Positions 11,308-21,655 of a DNA stretch of 64,000 bases are shown here, piece by piece (the first letter of the stretch is position 1; each line of letters begins with the position of its first letter). A program made the position numbers and the translations under genes. Under the pieces are notes generated by a model, which had not been told where the DNA came from, searched no databases, and saw only the letters and a list, made by a program, of their open reading frames with translations. The stretch comes from Gonapodya prolifera JEL478 (Eukaryota > Monoblepharomycota > Monoblepharidomycetes > Monoblepharidales > Gonapodyaceae): assembly GCA_001574975.1 (NCBI GenBank), contig KQ965737.1:14760-78759 (forward strand), written 5' to 3'.

Positions 11308-11528
11308 GGACACAACCTAGGTGAGCTGCATGAGCCTGTAATCTGCAGGAATGTGTATGTGTGATCATATATACATAACAAGTTGTAATGTGCATGGAAC
11401 TCTCCTGCAGGAGCGTGATGCCAAACTTAGGGCACGTCCTGCAGGTGTGCACATCTAAACCCGCGGCCACAGTAGTGGCACAGCAGCTAATACCCAACAC
11501 TCATACTACTCTATGTATTCCACATTAG
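11308..11528. repeat. Right terminal inverted repeat
   Basis: Inverted partner of 9258-9478, ending in TATGTATTCCACATTAG. It has the same orientation as the copy at the left window edge. Confidence 0.8.
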
Positions 11529-12770
11529 AGAGATGGACCATCAAAGCAGCAATGGAAACAGGAGCAAGGTTGTGCAAGGTTGCATGGAACTTTGATGAAG
11601 TAGCACTTTGCTGGCCAAACTGCCTCCAAGTTGCTACAATGATTTTTGGATGGCTGCTTCATTATTGATGATAATTTTAAATGTAGCTTCCTTTCCAGGT
11701 GCAATGTCACATTCACCTCAGTTACATTTGAAAACAGTACATATATAACTCCTAGCTTCTTAATTTAACCAAGAGTTGCCCAGAGCACTTTGTTTTCCAG
11801 GAGAAGCTGTTTTGCCTGGGAGGTGCAGTTTTGGCAATTGGCTTGCTATTAGTATGAGCGCAAATGATAGAGATGCTGAACTTGTTGGGCAAATGTGTAG
11901 CCTGGTGAAGCCTTAAGGAGTAGCTGTATGCACAATAGTGGTGTGAGGTTGAATTGGGACTGGGCCAGCAACAAAAAATGAGAGCTAGGATTAGATGTTA
12001 CCATCAAAACACACGAGGCAAGGGTGATAATATTGGTAATAAACTTGAGATAATGTTTCCAATTTTCTTGTTGGCATTGTTTTGATGGATATACAAAAAG
12101 CCATAATGATTCATGAACCACCTTGGAGGTTTTGCACTAAGGACAATGGACAGTAACTCCAGGTTGCTGTCAGCTGTATTCTTGAGAGAGAGAGAGAGAT
12201 AGTGTGTAAAAGGTGTGATGGCGAGAGTGTGCGGGGAGAGTGTTTAAGAGAGTTGAAGAGGGCGAGCGCAACACAATGAAAGTGCAAAAGAGAGTAAACA
12301 TGGAACATTGCGGTTCGAAGAGAGTCGCTGCTCAGGGGGATGACCTTGGTAAATTTGCCAATCGCCACAAGTGGTGAGTTTGGTCACTGGTGACGTTCGC
12401 TGGTTTGTTCACATGACCAAAGAGGGCGGCGTGAGACAGCTTGGAACTGGCCTGGCAAACACATTTCTGCTGCTTCTGCTGATATTTGTTGGGGGATTGT
12501 CACTTTCACTTCACTAGAGTTCAAAGCTGTAGCACTTTGCAAACCACATAGTATTGTCAACAAGTTTTCGACATGCCACAATTTTCGGCGGAATCTTATC
12601 TCTTGAAGAAGAGGTGGGAGGATCTTGTTCAACTAGATGTGTTTTGTTCGACGTTAGCAAAGCAACTTCAAAATCGCTTTCACTGCATCTGGAACCGGCG
12701 AATGGCTTCAAGCTCGAAGGCACTATTTTGATCCACATATGAGGGAATACACACAAACAGCACTACCCCT
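11529..12770. other. AT-rich intergenic stretch with a short (GA)n run
   Basis: No gene is supported. Minus-strand frames at 11849-12121 and 12111-12368 are Leu/Ser-rich without motifs. A GA/GT-rich simple-sequence patch covers about 12180-12260. The segment separates the repeat-rich left part from the gene-dense right part and includes the 3' side of PHB2. Confidence 0.4.
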
Positions 12771-14175
12771 CTACTTTTTCTTCCCGTCGTTCCTAGAAAG
12801 CAACAAAGTCAACGCCAGCAAACCCATTCACACACTTCCCAGTCCCCCCCGAAACCGAAACTCACTCATGCCCCACCCCGACATTCATCAACAGCGTCTC
12901 GCTATCCAAATACACCTTGTTATTGCTCTGCGCGATGACGTCCGCGATCTGGCGCGCGGTCTCGATCTTGCGAAGTTCAATGAATCCGGGCTTGTTCTTG
13001 ATGGATTCGCCAATCAGCTCGGCTGACCGGGCTTCACCCTCTGCGCGGATGATGATGGACTGCTTCTCTTGCCGCGCGCGGTCCACGATGTACGAGGCAC
13101 GTTGGGCTTCTTGTTGGGCTGTAGTGTGGGGGAGTTGGACGCAGATGGAACAGAGATGGGGAGACAGAGAGGTGGTGAAAGGGCAGAGGAGGAAGAAGGT
13201 AGGGAGGGGAAAAGGAAAAGGGTAAAGATGAAACAATGGTCAAATAAAGAACGTGGGAGCCGAAGGCAACCACAAGACGTACCGATCTGCTTTGCCTCCA
13301 CAGCGTGGGTGAACTCTGGGGAGAACGCGACATGCGTTATGGACACATCGTCAAGAATAATCTCAAAATTCGAGGCGCGGCGCGTGATCTGCTCCCTGAC
13401 GAGCCGGGACACCTTCTCGCGCTGGGTGATGATTTGGGAAGCGTTGAACTGGGCGACGACGGACTTGAGCACCTCGTTCACAATGGATGGAAGCACGCGC
13501 TCGTCGTAGTCTTGCCCGAGGGTTTGGAATATGACGGGCAGGGATTCGATACGAGGGCGCGAGAGGACACGAAGGGTGATGTTGACCATTTGGAGGTCTG
13601 ATGGTGGTCGTGAGTGGGTGAGGGGTGAAAGACAAGGCGGTCGCGGTTGTATCGAGGTGAGAGAGTAGGATTGAAAGCAATCCGGACGGCGTTTTTCGAA
13701 AGAGAGATTATTGAGTGGAGAGAGGAACATTTCGAGGATGTGTAAGGACGGAGAATACGGATCGCATGATTCGCAACCACTTCACCTTTTGTGCCCGTGA
13801 GGGAGGAGATGTTCCTCGGCTTTGCCCTGACGTCGTAGATGACAGGTGTCTCGAACCAGGGAATGAACACGTGCGTTCCCTCCGCATAGACGTCTGGGCG
13901 AACCCCGTTGACTCTGGAATACTTTACGGCTCTGTGCCCTCCATCGACTGCAGGCACGGCATCACGGATAAGAAAAGTCAGATTGACGATAAGAGAAGGC
14001 GGAAAGCGAGCCACGTACCGTTGAAGAGAGCCGCGTTGATTCCCAACGCGACCGCGCCCAGTCCGACGAGGAGGCCCGTTCCGGTGAAGACCGCTCTGCC
14101 CTGAGGCGATCTAAGCGGGTTGTTCTGCATGATCTCATTGAATGCGCGCGGGTTGGGGCGGAATCCGCGCGACAT
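12771..14175 (-). CDS. PHB2: Prohibitin-2, inner-membrane scaffold subunit
   Basis: Five exons with clean GT-AG borders: 14175-14019, 13947-13786, 13597-13283, 13118-12866 and 12792-12771. The N-terminus has a hydrophobic segment ([19 protein letters not shown]) that anchors prohibitins in the mitochondrial inner membrane. The SPFH/PHB domain follows with EGGHRA-like [38 protein letters not shown] and [21 protein letters not shown] coiled coil begins at [15 protein letters not shown]. The last exon encodes only the Lys-rich tail ENDGKKK, as in other PHB2 proteins. PHB1 and PHB2 form ring complexes that stabilise respiratory proteins and chaperone the m-AAA protease. The start is ATG 14175, 116 bp from the divergent DBP4 start. 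About 300 residues in total, normal for the family. Confidence 0.96.
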
Positions 14176-14291
14176 TGTGAGTGCGAGTGTGTCGACGTGT
14201 GTGTGCTTCGGTCGTAAATTTGCCTTTCGTCTTTGTGGGCCAGGGCAGGGCAGAAGCTCCTTGCGAGAAAGAAGTAACCACACGGCAGGAG
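14176..14291. promoter_or_regulatory. Shared divergent promoter gap between PHB2 and DBP4
   Basis: The two start codons, facing away from each other, are only 116 bp apart. The gap is GC-balanced with no obvious TATA box. Any transcription start elements for both genes must lie here or within the transcribed regions. Co-regulation is an inference from spacing only. Confidence 0.5.
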
Positions 14292-17200
14292 ATGGGCAAG
14301 GCGAAGAGGGCGAGGAAGGACGATGAGCTGGCAAGAATAGAGGAGCTCAAGGACAGAATCGAAAATGAGGTGAGCCCGTGGCCTGGTATGCTCCCTAGTT
14401 GCTCCATCTTCACCTTCACCCCACCGCCGATGAAAGCTCTCGTCGCCAAACGCAGATATCAAAGAGTTCGATGCCCTTCCTCTCTCCCAAAACACGCTTA
14501 AGGGTCAGTTCTCACTCAATCGCGTTCTATCCAACACTTACCAGAGACTTACATCTCCCACAATCCATCAACCGATTCTTCCACCTCCCAAACCACAGGC
14601 CTATCCGAAGCACACTACGCTGAAATGACAGACATCCAACGTGCAGCACTGCCACCGTGTCTCAGGGGCCAGGACGTCCTCGGAGCCGCAAAGACGGGGT
14701 CGGGAAAGACACTAGCCTTCATCATTCCGGTGCGTACGTGGCCACATGACACCGAGGAAGTCGGGGGTCGGATCTTGGCGCGATTGGAGTGCAGCGAGCG
14801 GGCGCGCAGGAGTTGAATATCCTTCATTTGGTAATTCGAACGCACACTTCAGGGTTGTGCCGAGACCACGGGATAGGGAAGAATGAGGAGGACGGCGATA
14901 TGGTAGAGTACCAGGATAGTGTCGCAATCGGAGCAAAGGATGCCATGATAATGGGACAGCCTCCGAGGGGATGAGGAGTACGGGGTAACTAGTGACACGG
15001 AAGTTCCAACAGGACATTCAATTTGCAACAGGGGATGTCTCGATAGCGGGGTACCCGCCAAGGATATGAAGAGCACCGGATAAAAGGCTGGCTCACGGAG
15101 CCGTGTCCCAGTGGCTCTGTCGACGTGGAATTCATCCCGGCACGGCTCTCTCATCCCATTCTTCTCTTCCTATCCCACCCCATGTCGCGATTCCAACACC
15201 CCCCACAGCTTCTTGAAACACTCTACCGCGATCGGTGGACCCCCATGGACGGCGTCGGCGCTCTGGTCATCTCACCGACGCGTGAACTGGCGCTCCAGAT
15301 CTTTGAGGTGCTCCGGACAGTCGGAAAACATCACACGTTCTCGGCCGGGCTGCTCATTGGGGGGAAGAATCTCAAGGCGGAGCAGGAGCGGGTCAATCGG
15401 ATGAATATCCTGGTCGCCACACCCGGCAGGCTGTTGCAGCATATGGACCAGACCCCGGATTTCGCATGCGATAATTTGAAGACACTGGGTACGTTCTGTG
15501 TAAGGCGGTTTGGGGTGGTCTCGGGGTCTCGGGGTCGCAGAATGGGTACTAGGGCGGTAGAAAACGGAAATGGCACAGCAAATGTGTCGGGGCTAAGGAA
15601 GGCTTCTTTACTTCAGTTTCGTTTGAGAGTACAGCTGACGCTGCATGCCTCACTCTCCGTATCAATCCGCCTACGTCAGTTCTCGACGAGGCCGACCGCT
15701 TGCTCGACCTCGGTTTCTCCAAATCCCTCAATGCCATCCTCGCCAACCTCCCCCGATCACGCCAAACGCTGCTTTTCTCCGCCACCCAAACCAAATCCGT
15801 CTCGGACCTCGCTCGCCTTTCACTCACCGATCCCGCCTACGTCGCCGTGCACGATACCGCTTCACATGCCACCCCCGGGCGCCTGGTACAACGATACATG
15901 GTGGTGAACCTGCAGGACAAGCTTGATCTGCTGTACACGTTCCTGCGTACTCACCTGAAGAGCAAGATGCTTGTGTTCTTGTCGTCGTGCAAGCAGGTCC
16001 GGTTCGTGTTTGAGACGTTTCGTAGGCTCCAACCGGGTGTGCCCTTGATGTGCCTTCATGGCAAGCAAAAGCAGCAGAAGAGAGTTGCCGTGTTTGAGTC
16101 GTTTGCGAAGAGGCAGAATGTGTGTTTGTTTGCGACGGATATAGCCGCGCGGTGGGTGTTCTTTTGGGGGCGCTGCTCGGTGGGGTCAGCAAGTGTTCTG
16201 TTCGAGGTCCTGCACCCTCCACTCTCTTCTACTGACACTGCTCTCAATCTCTCCTAAGTGGCCTTGACTTCCCCGCCGTCGACTGGGTCGTGCAACTCGA
16301 CTGCCCCGAAGACGCTGCGACTTATATCCATCGCGTGGGCCGAACGGCGCGGTACGAGGCGGCCGGAAACGCCCTGTTGTTTCTTCTTCCCTCGGAACGG
16401 GACGGGATGCTCGAGGCCCTCGAGGCCGTCAAGGTTCCTGTGGAAGAGGTCAAGGTGAACACCAAAAAGCTCGAGTCGGTCAAGGGACATCTGGCGGGGT
16501 TGTGTGCGCAGGATACGGAGGTGCGGTACTTGGGGCAGAAGGTATGTATTGAGAGGGGGAGGTGACCTGTTGTGTGAGTCGGGGAAAAGGGAGAATGCCT
16601 CTAATTACCCGTTTGGGGTTGGTTGAACAGGCGTTTGTATCGTATGTGCGCTCGGTGCACGTGGCTTCGAACAAGAAAGTTTTTAAAGTACACGAGCTTC
16701 CTGCTGCGGAATTCGCGGCCAGTTTGGGGTTACCTGGTGTTCCTAAGATCAAGTTTTTTGCTGTGAGTAAGCGTTCGTCTCACTTATTGGATACGACCAC
16801 AAGCTCACATCGCACGCTTGGTGTCAACGGCTCACAGAAAGCCAAATTATTAAAGAACGTCCCGCGAATATGGAACACAGAGGAACGCTCCGGAGCAGAT
16901 TCAAAAGTTGCCGGCAGCAGCAGCGACGAGTCGGATGCCGACGGCGAGGAAAACGGGGCCAGGGCTAAGCGTTCTCGCGTTCGGAGGTCGGAAAGCCCCG
17001 CGCTTGATGTAGAAGTGAGTCATACATCTTACTTTTTGAATGCCACCTCATCCCGACTTTTGTTTACGCTTCGATGGCACCAGGCCCAAAAGGCGGCCAA
17101 AGTTGTTACACGCGTCGATCGGCTGTTCCAGCGCAAGAACCAAACAGTGCTGTCCGAGCACTACCGCAAACTTATCAATCCGTCGGCGACAGGGTTCCAC

Positions 17201-17983
17201 GAGGAGGGGCTGGATGACGGGGAGCAGGATATCTTCGAGCTTAAGAGGAAGGACCACGATTTGGAGGGACTGGAAGAGACTCAAAAGGTATGGCGCCGGA
17301 TCTTTATGATTGTCATAGGCTTCACTGATTGTTCTCTGAATGTCTTATCCAGGTCACCGAGATGTCCAAGCGGCAAGTAGCTCGCCGCAAGGAAAAGGAG
17401 CTCAAATCTCGTGGTACTGCCAAAAAGGCCGTTTTCGATGATGAAGGAAACGTAAGCGACGAATGATAGTTCACACTTTAGAAAAGAGCTTGATGATTAT
17501 TTTCGATAGGCGGTGTCCGTGTACCAACTGGAAGACGAAGACGGGTTCCACGCGTCAATAAACGGTGACATCACATCCAAGATTGCTGCCAACCTGGAGA
17601 GCGCGCGACAGGACATGAAGAAAGTGGACACGGTGGATAAAGTCACCGAAAAGGAGAAGCGGCGGGCGAAGAAGGCGGCCAAGAAGGAAGCCGAACGAAA
17701 AAAGAAAACTGCTTCTCGAGAGGGAAAGGGTACGACCGTGGTTCTGGGTCGAAGTGACCAGGCGGATGGCGAGGCAATGGACTACGAATCCGACGATGGG
17801 TTCTCGGATGGAGGTGGAGACGCATCGGAGCAGTATGACTCTGGAGAGGACATTCCGGCAAGTGATGACGAACCCGTCACGCTGGGAAAACGAAAACGTC
17901 GGGCTGCACACCACAAAGCAAGTAGTGCATTTCGGACTTTGGAAGATGAAGAGCGTGCGGCGCTTCAGTTGCTTCAGAGCTAG
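14292..17983 (+). CDS. DBP4: DEAD-box RNA helicase Dbp4/DDX10, ribosome biogenesis
   Basis: Eleven exons: 14292-14385, 14456-14503, 14599-14729, 15209-15488, 15680-16151, 16259-16541, 16631-16762, 16838-17014, 17084-17287, 17353-17451 and 17510-17983, all joined in frame. Helicase motifs are visible in order: Q motif (TDIQ), motif [10 protein letters not shown], Ia PTRELA, GG, Ib [57 protein letters not shown]. The region after the core (KYLGQKAF-like [15 protein letters not shown] and [15 protein letters not shown]) is diagnostic of the Dbp4/DDX10 group. The C-terminus is Lys/Glu-rich and acidic. The protein acts in the nucleolus in release of U14 and U3 snoRNAs from pre-rRNA in yeast. Intron 3 is unusually long at 479 bp. 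Confidence 0.95.
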
Positions 17984-18022
17984 TTGTATATTTCCCAATT
18001 TACATTACAAGCGTTCTTGCAC

Positions 18023-21000
18023 TTATGTGTCCTTCTTCGCATCCTCCTGTAAAAGAGAGAACATGAATTTGCATGGAACAATCGATGCGAGACTAACGAT
18101 GCCCACCTTGAGCGATACTGTTCTATTGAAAACGAACTTGGCTTCCTCCACTTTCGAGTCGTAATCCACACAATAGTACCCCGTTCGCAAGAACTGGAAC
18201 TTATCGCCAACCTTGGCCGTTCTGACTCCAACTTCCGCAAAGGCGTCCGGATACACCTTGAGGGAATCTGGATTTATGTCTGACAGGTAACCTCCAGGAA
18301 CTTCTTCCTTATTGTCCGGGTTCGAATGTAAGAACAGGTTGGCATACGCTCGCACCTCCACATTCACTGGGCTGCTGTGTTTCGGTGAATCGGCGACCCA
18401 ATGGATATAGGTCTTTGCCTTTTTCGGAGCTTTGGGGTTGTTCCCATAAATTGCCTGGACCTCGGTCACGCGACCCGTCTCTTCATCCTTGGTATACGAC
18501 ACCGCAGTTATTGTAAACGGGACATTCAAAAGCCCTATGGTCTTTCCAGGGGCGAGGCGCAAGTAATTTGGGTCGTCCTTCTCCCGGAAATCCGCTGACT
18601 CAATGTAAACAAAGCGCGTGAAAGGAACCATGTGGTGACCCATGGTATCGTCACGGGGTTTGTTTGGGACGGTGATTTCCTCGAGGTAGTCGTCTGGTAC
18701 GTTCGTCAAAACTACTCTCAGGGGCTCCAAAACGACCATTAATCGTGGAGCAATGTCGTTGAGATGTTCCCGCACATAATTATCGAGTCGGGACATGTCG
18801 ACGGTGGACTGGACTGTTGTCACGCCCAAATCTCTTACGAAAGCATTGATGGCCGTCGGTGTAAAGCCTCGTCTTCGCAGAGCCATCAATGTGTACATGC
18901 GCGGGTCATCCCAACCCGAGACATGGCCGCGCTCCACCAGTTCCTTGAGTTTACGCTTGGACATGACCATGTTTGTCAGATTGAGTCTCGCGTACTCGAA
19001 CTGGACTGGCTTGTAAATCTCGAGGGCGTCAACGAGCCAATAGTATGACTCTCGGGAATTGCGGAACTCCAGAGTGCAGAGCGAGTGAGTGATGTTTTCG
19101 AACGAATCACAGAGACAGTGGACATAATCGTAAGTCGGGTAGATACACCATGCATCCCCTGTACGAACGTGTCGAGTGTACATGACGCGATAGGCCACCA
19201 GATCCCAGAACTGGGGGTTGCCCGACTGCATGTCCATTTTCATCCGCAAGGTTGCCTCTCCCTCCCCGTATCGGCCTTCTTTCATTCGTTCAAACTCTCG
19301 CACAGACTCCGCAATCGGACGATTCCTGTGCGGACATTCTGTTCGCTCGCCCCCGGATTCACCACCCCTCATCCGGTGCATATCCTCTCCAGTGCAGTGG
19401 CAAACAAAAGCTTTGTCCTTTTTGATAAGCTCCACGGCGAGATCGTACAGGCGCTGGAAATGTTCCGAGGCGTAGGTGATCTTCCACGGACGAAAGCCGA
19501 GCCAAGTGACCATCTCCAGGATTGCATCGAAATATCGAGGCTCTTCGGCCTCGGGGTTCGTATCGTCGTATCTGAGATAGCAGTGCCCACCTAAAAGGGA
19601 TCAATATTTGAGGGTTGCCTGTTTTGCATCCGGCAGTTTCTACCACGCCTGCGGTTATTCTGTTCCCGCATTTTAAGTTGGCATTCCAGCGACATGGCAA
19701 CAATATCCTAGATGATAGAGCAAACTCACCGTGAGCCTCGGCGTATCCAAAGTTCACATTCATAGCCTTTGCATGTCCGATATGAAGGAATCCATTGGGC
19801 TCAGGTGGAAACCTCGTTAAAACTTTGCCACCCGTCGCTTTGAGGTGTTCCTTCATGAGTTCCGGCTTAATCTGTTTGTTGCCTCCAGGTTTATGAAGTC
19901 GTGACAGCTCCCCCTCAAGGACATAGTCCATTGACTTGGCGGCTTCAGCAATGGTCTTTTTGCGAGGTTCTGTGGGCGTTCCATCCGCACTTGATGCCGC
20001 TGCGGACGTTGAGCTTGTCGGGGCAGGGGTTTTGGCTGGTTTCGCTTCCTTTTTCTGTGCAAAAGGAAAACGACATCAACAAATCCTGTAAGGAGCATAC
20101 AGCTAAAGCAGAGCACAGATACCTTGTTCAACTTCGGGTCGTCCCGCTCATCTTTGGGTCCCACAGCCTCAGCAACTTGGCGGTCAAGTTCATCCTTGAC
20201 GAGTTTCGCGTTTGCCCAACGGAGCCGCTCTCGCGCTTCCTTTAACAGCCCAGGAATGCTACGATAGCGTTCAGAGGCAAGCACAGCGGCGCGCTCCGAT
20301 AGCAGTGCGGCAACGGCAGCGGTTATTTCGGTGGGGGATACCTCGACGCCTAGCGAGGTGCGCCAGGTTGTGACGAAAGAGGTCAATGGTCGGCATTCTG
20401 TGTGTGCCGGTATAGCAGCTTACCAACGCCACATTCTTTGTTGAACGCGATGTCGTCAATGGTTGGGTCCTCTGTGCGATCGGCAAACTTCACAGCCGCT
20501 GTGACGGAAGAAATATGAGATGAGAACATAAAACGCCTCACTCCCTTTGCCAGTCAATAAATCAAATTCCTCTGCAGTCAATAGCGATTGTCCCTCGCGT
20601 TCCTCCTCGCGAAAGCAGTTTCCAGTGCAACATACCAGCCAGTTGATCCGTTGACGCAATACGGCCATCAGCAATTGCTCTGGCAATGTAGGCAATGTGC
20701 TTTTGAGCTTCGGGGGTGACCGTGGATGCCAAAGTGTAAAGGAGGACACCTTTGGACTTTTCTGCACCATCTTCGAAGCCCACCTGGACCAATCGAACGC
20801 AACAGAGGGTTATAATAATTGAATGTGGCGAATTCGTTGTGAAGAGCAGTCAGTGTTTGAAGACATTTGAAGGTGGACGAGAATGTACGCGATCGTCAGT
20901 CGAAGAACAGGTGAATTCAAACACGATTGGAGACAAAACGCACCAGAGTGATTAAATCCTTCAGCGCAGGTCCGATTTTTTTGTTGCTGGCTGTCTCCTT

Positions 21001-21057
21001 CGCCTTGGGCTCTGTGAGTCCAATCTTGACGAAAAGACTGGCAAGTTCGGTCGCCAT
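18023..21057 (-). CDS. GLN4: Glutaminyl-tRNA synthetase, cytosolic
   Basis: Class I aminoacyl-tRNA synthetase that charges tRNA-Gln. ATG at 21057 opens an N-terminal eukaryote-type appended domain ([19 protein letters not shown]), spread over short exons near 20945, 20783-20636 and 20500-20430. The catalytic domain has the HIGH-type [16 protein letters not shown] and the KMSKS-type VMSKRK. The WDDPR element and the long anticodon-binding beta-barrel region follow. The last intron (GTGGGC...TTTTACAG near 18048-18105) joins the body to a short tail EDAKKDT ending in TAA at 18025-18023. About 8 exons; exon borders in the N-terminal part are approximate. A Lys/Ala/Thr-rich linker precedes the catalytic core, as in fungal enzymes. 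Confidence 0.93.
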
Positions 21058-21655
21058 GCTTTTCGCAGACGGGGTGTGTATTCCAGTGAGTGAGTGAGTG
21101 AGTGATGTCTGCTCGGGTTGCGGTTTGCCCCGGTCGGCGAGATTAAATTGAATTGAATGTGTGGGGGGAAAGTTGGCGAGATGGGTTTGCAACATGTTCA
21201 CTTGGCCACCCCGGCGAGTGAAAACGAAAGGTGATAGGGACGAAGGCACTCGTCCGCATGAGATCATAGAGAAGATAGTAATAATGAGCTGATATCAAAT
21301 ATACAAAAACTCATGATATAGATAACATGGGCTCAACCGGCCAAGGTTGGTGCTTGCAAGATATACCAGCTGCTAAAATTGCGGCTGGCTTCAAGGCGTG
21401 ATAATTTTGTAGGGTGAAGGAAAGTGAGGCGATCGGTGGGTGGAGGAGCGGTGGGACTTTTACGGGCTCGTCTTTTATGAGAGGTCCCCATCTTTCCTCT
21501 GCGATTTTAATTTTCGAAGCTTGGGCCTAATGAGACGACTTGATTGTTCATTTAGGGAGAGGGCGGGAGGGGGGGGGAGGAGGAGGAATGTTGGGTCAAT
21601 ATGTTGGTCGGGATACACAACAGCCGACCACAGAGCATTGTGGGCACAGCTCGCC

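Larger units (their letters stand above)
9258..11528. mobile_element. 2.27 kb element with long terminal inverted repeats
   Basis: The ends 9258-9478 and 11308-11528 are inverted copies of each other over about 220 bp with few differences; both outer ends begin CTAA(C/T)GTGGAATACATA. Inside lie three tandem units of about 303 bp (9508-10400) and about 900 bp with no convincing protein. No transposase is seen, so it looks non-autonomous. The flanks share only CTA/TA, so a TA-type target duplication is possible but unproven. A third repeat copy at 1-210 shows the family is dispersed. The class (Tc1/mariner-like, MULE-like or foldback) cannot be fixed from the ends alone. Confidence 0.7.
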
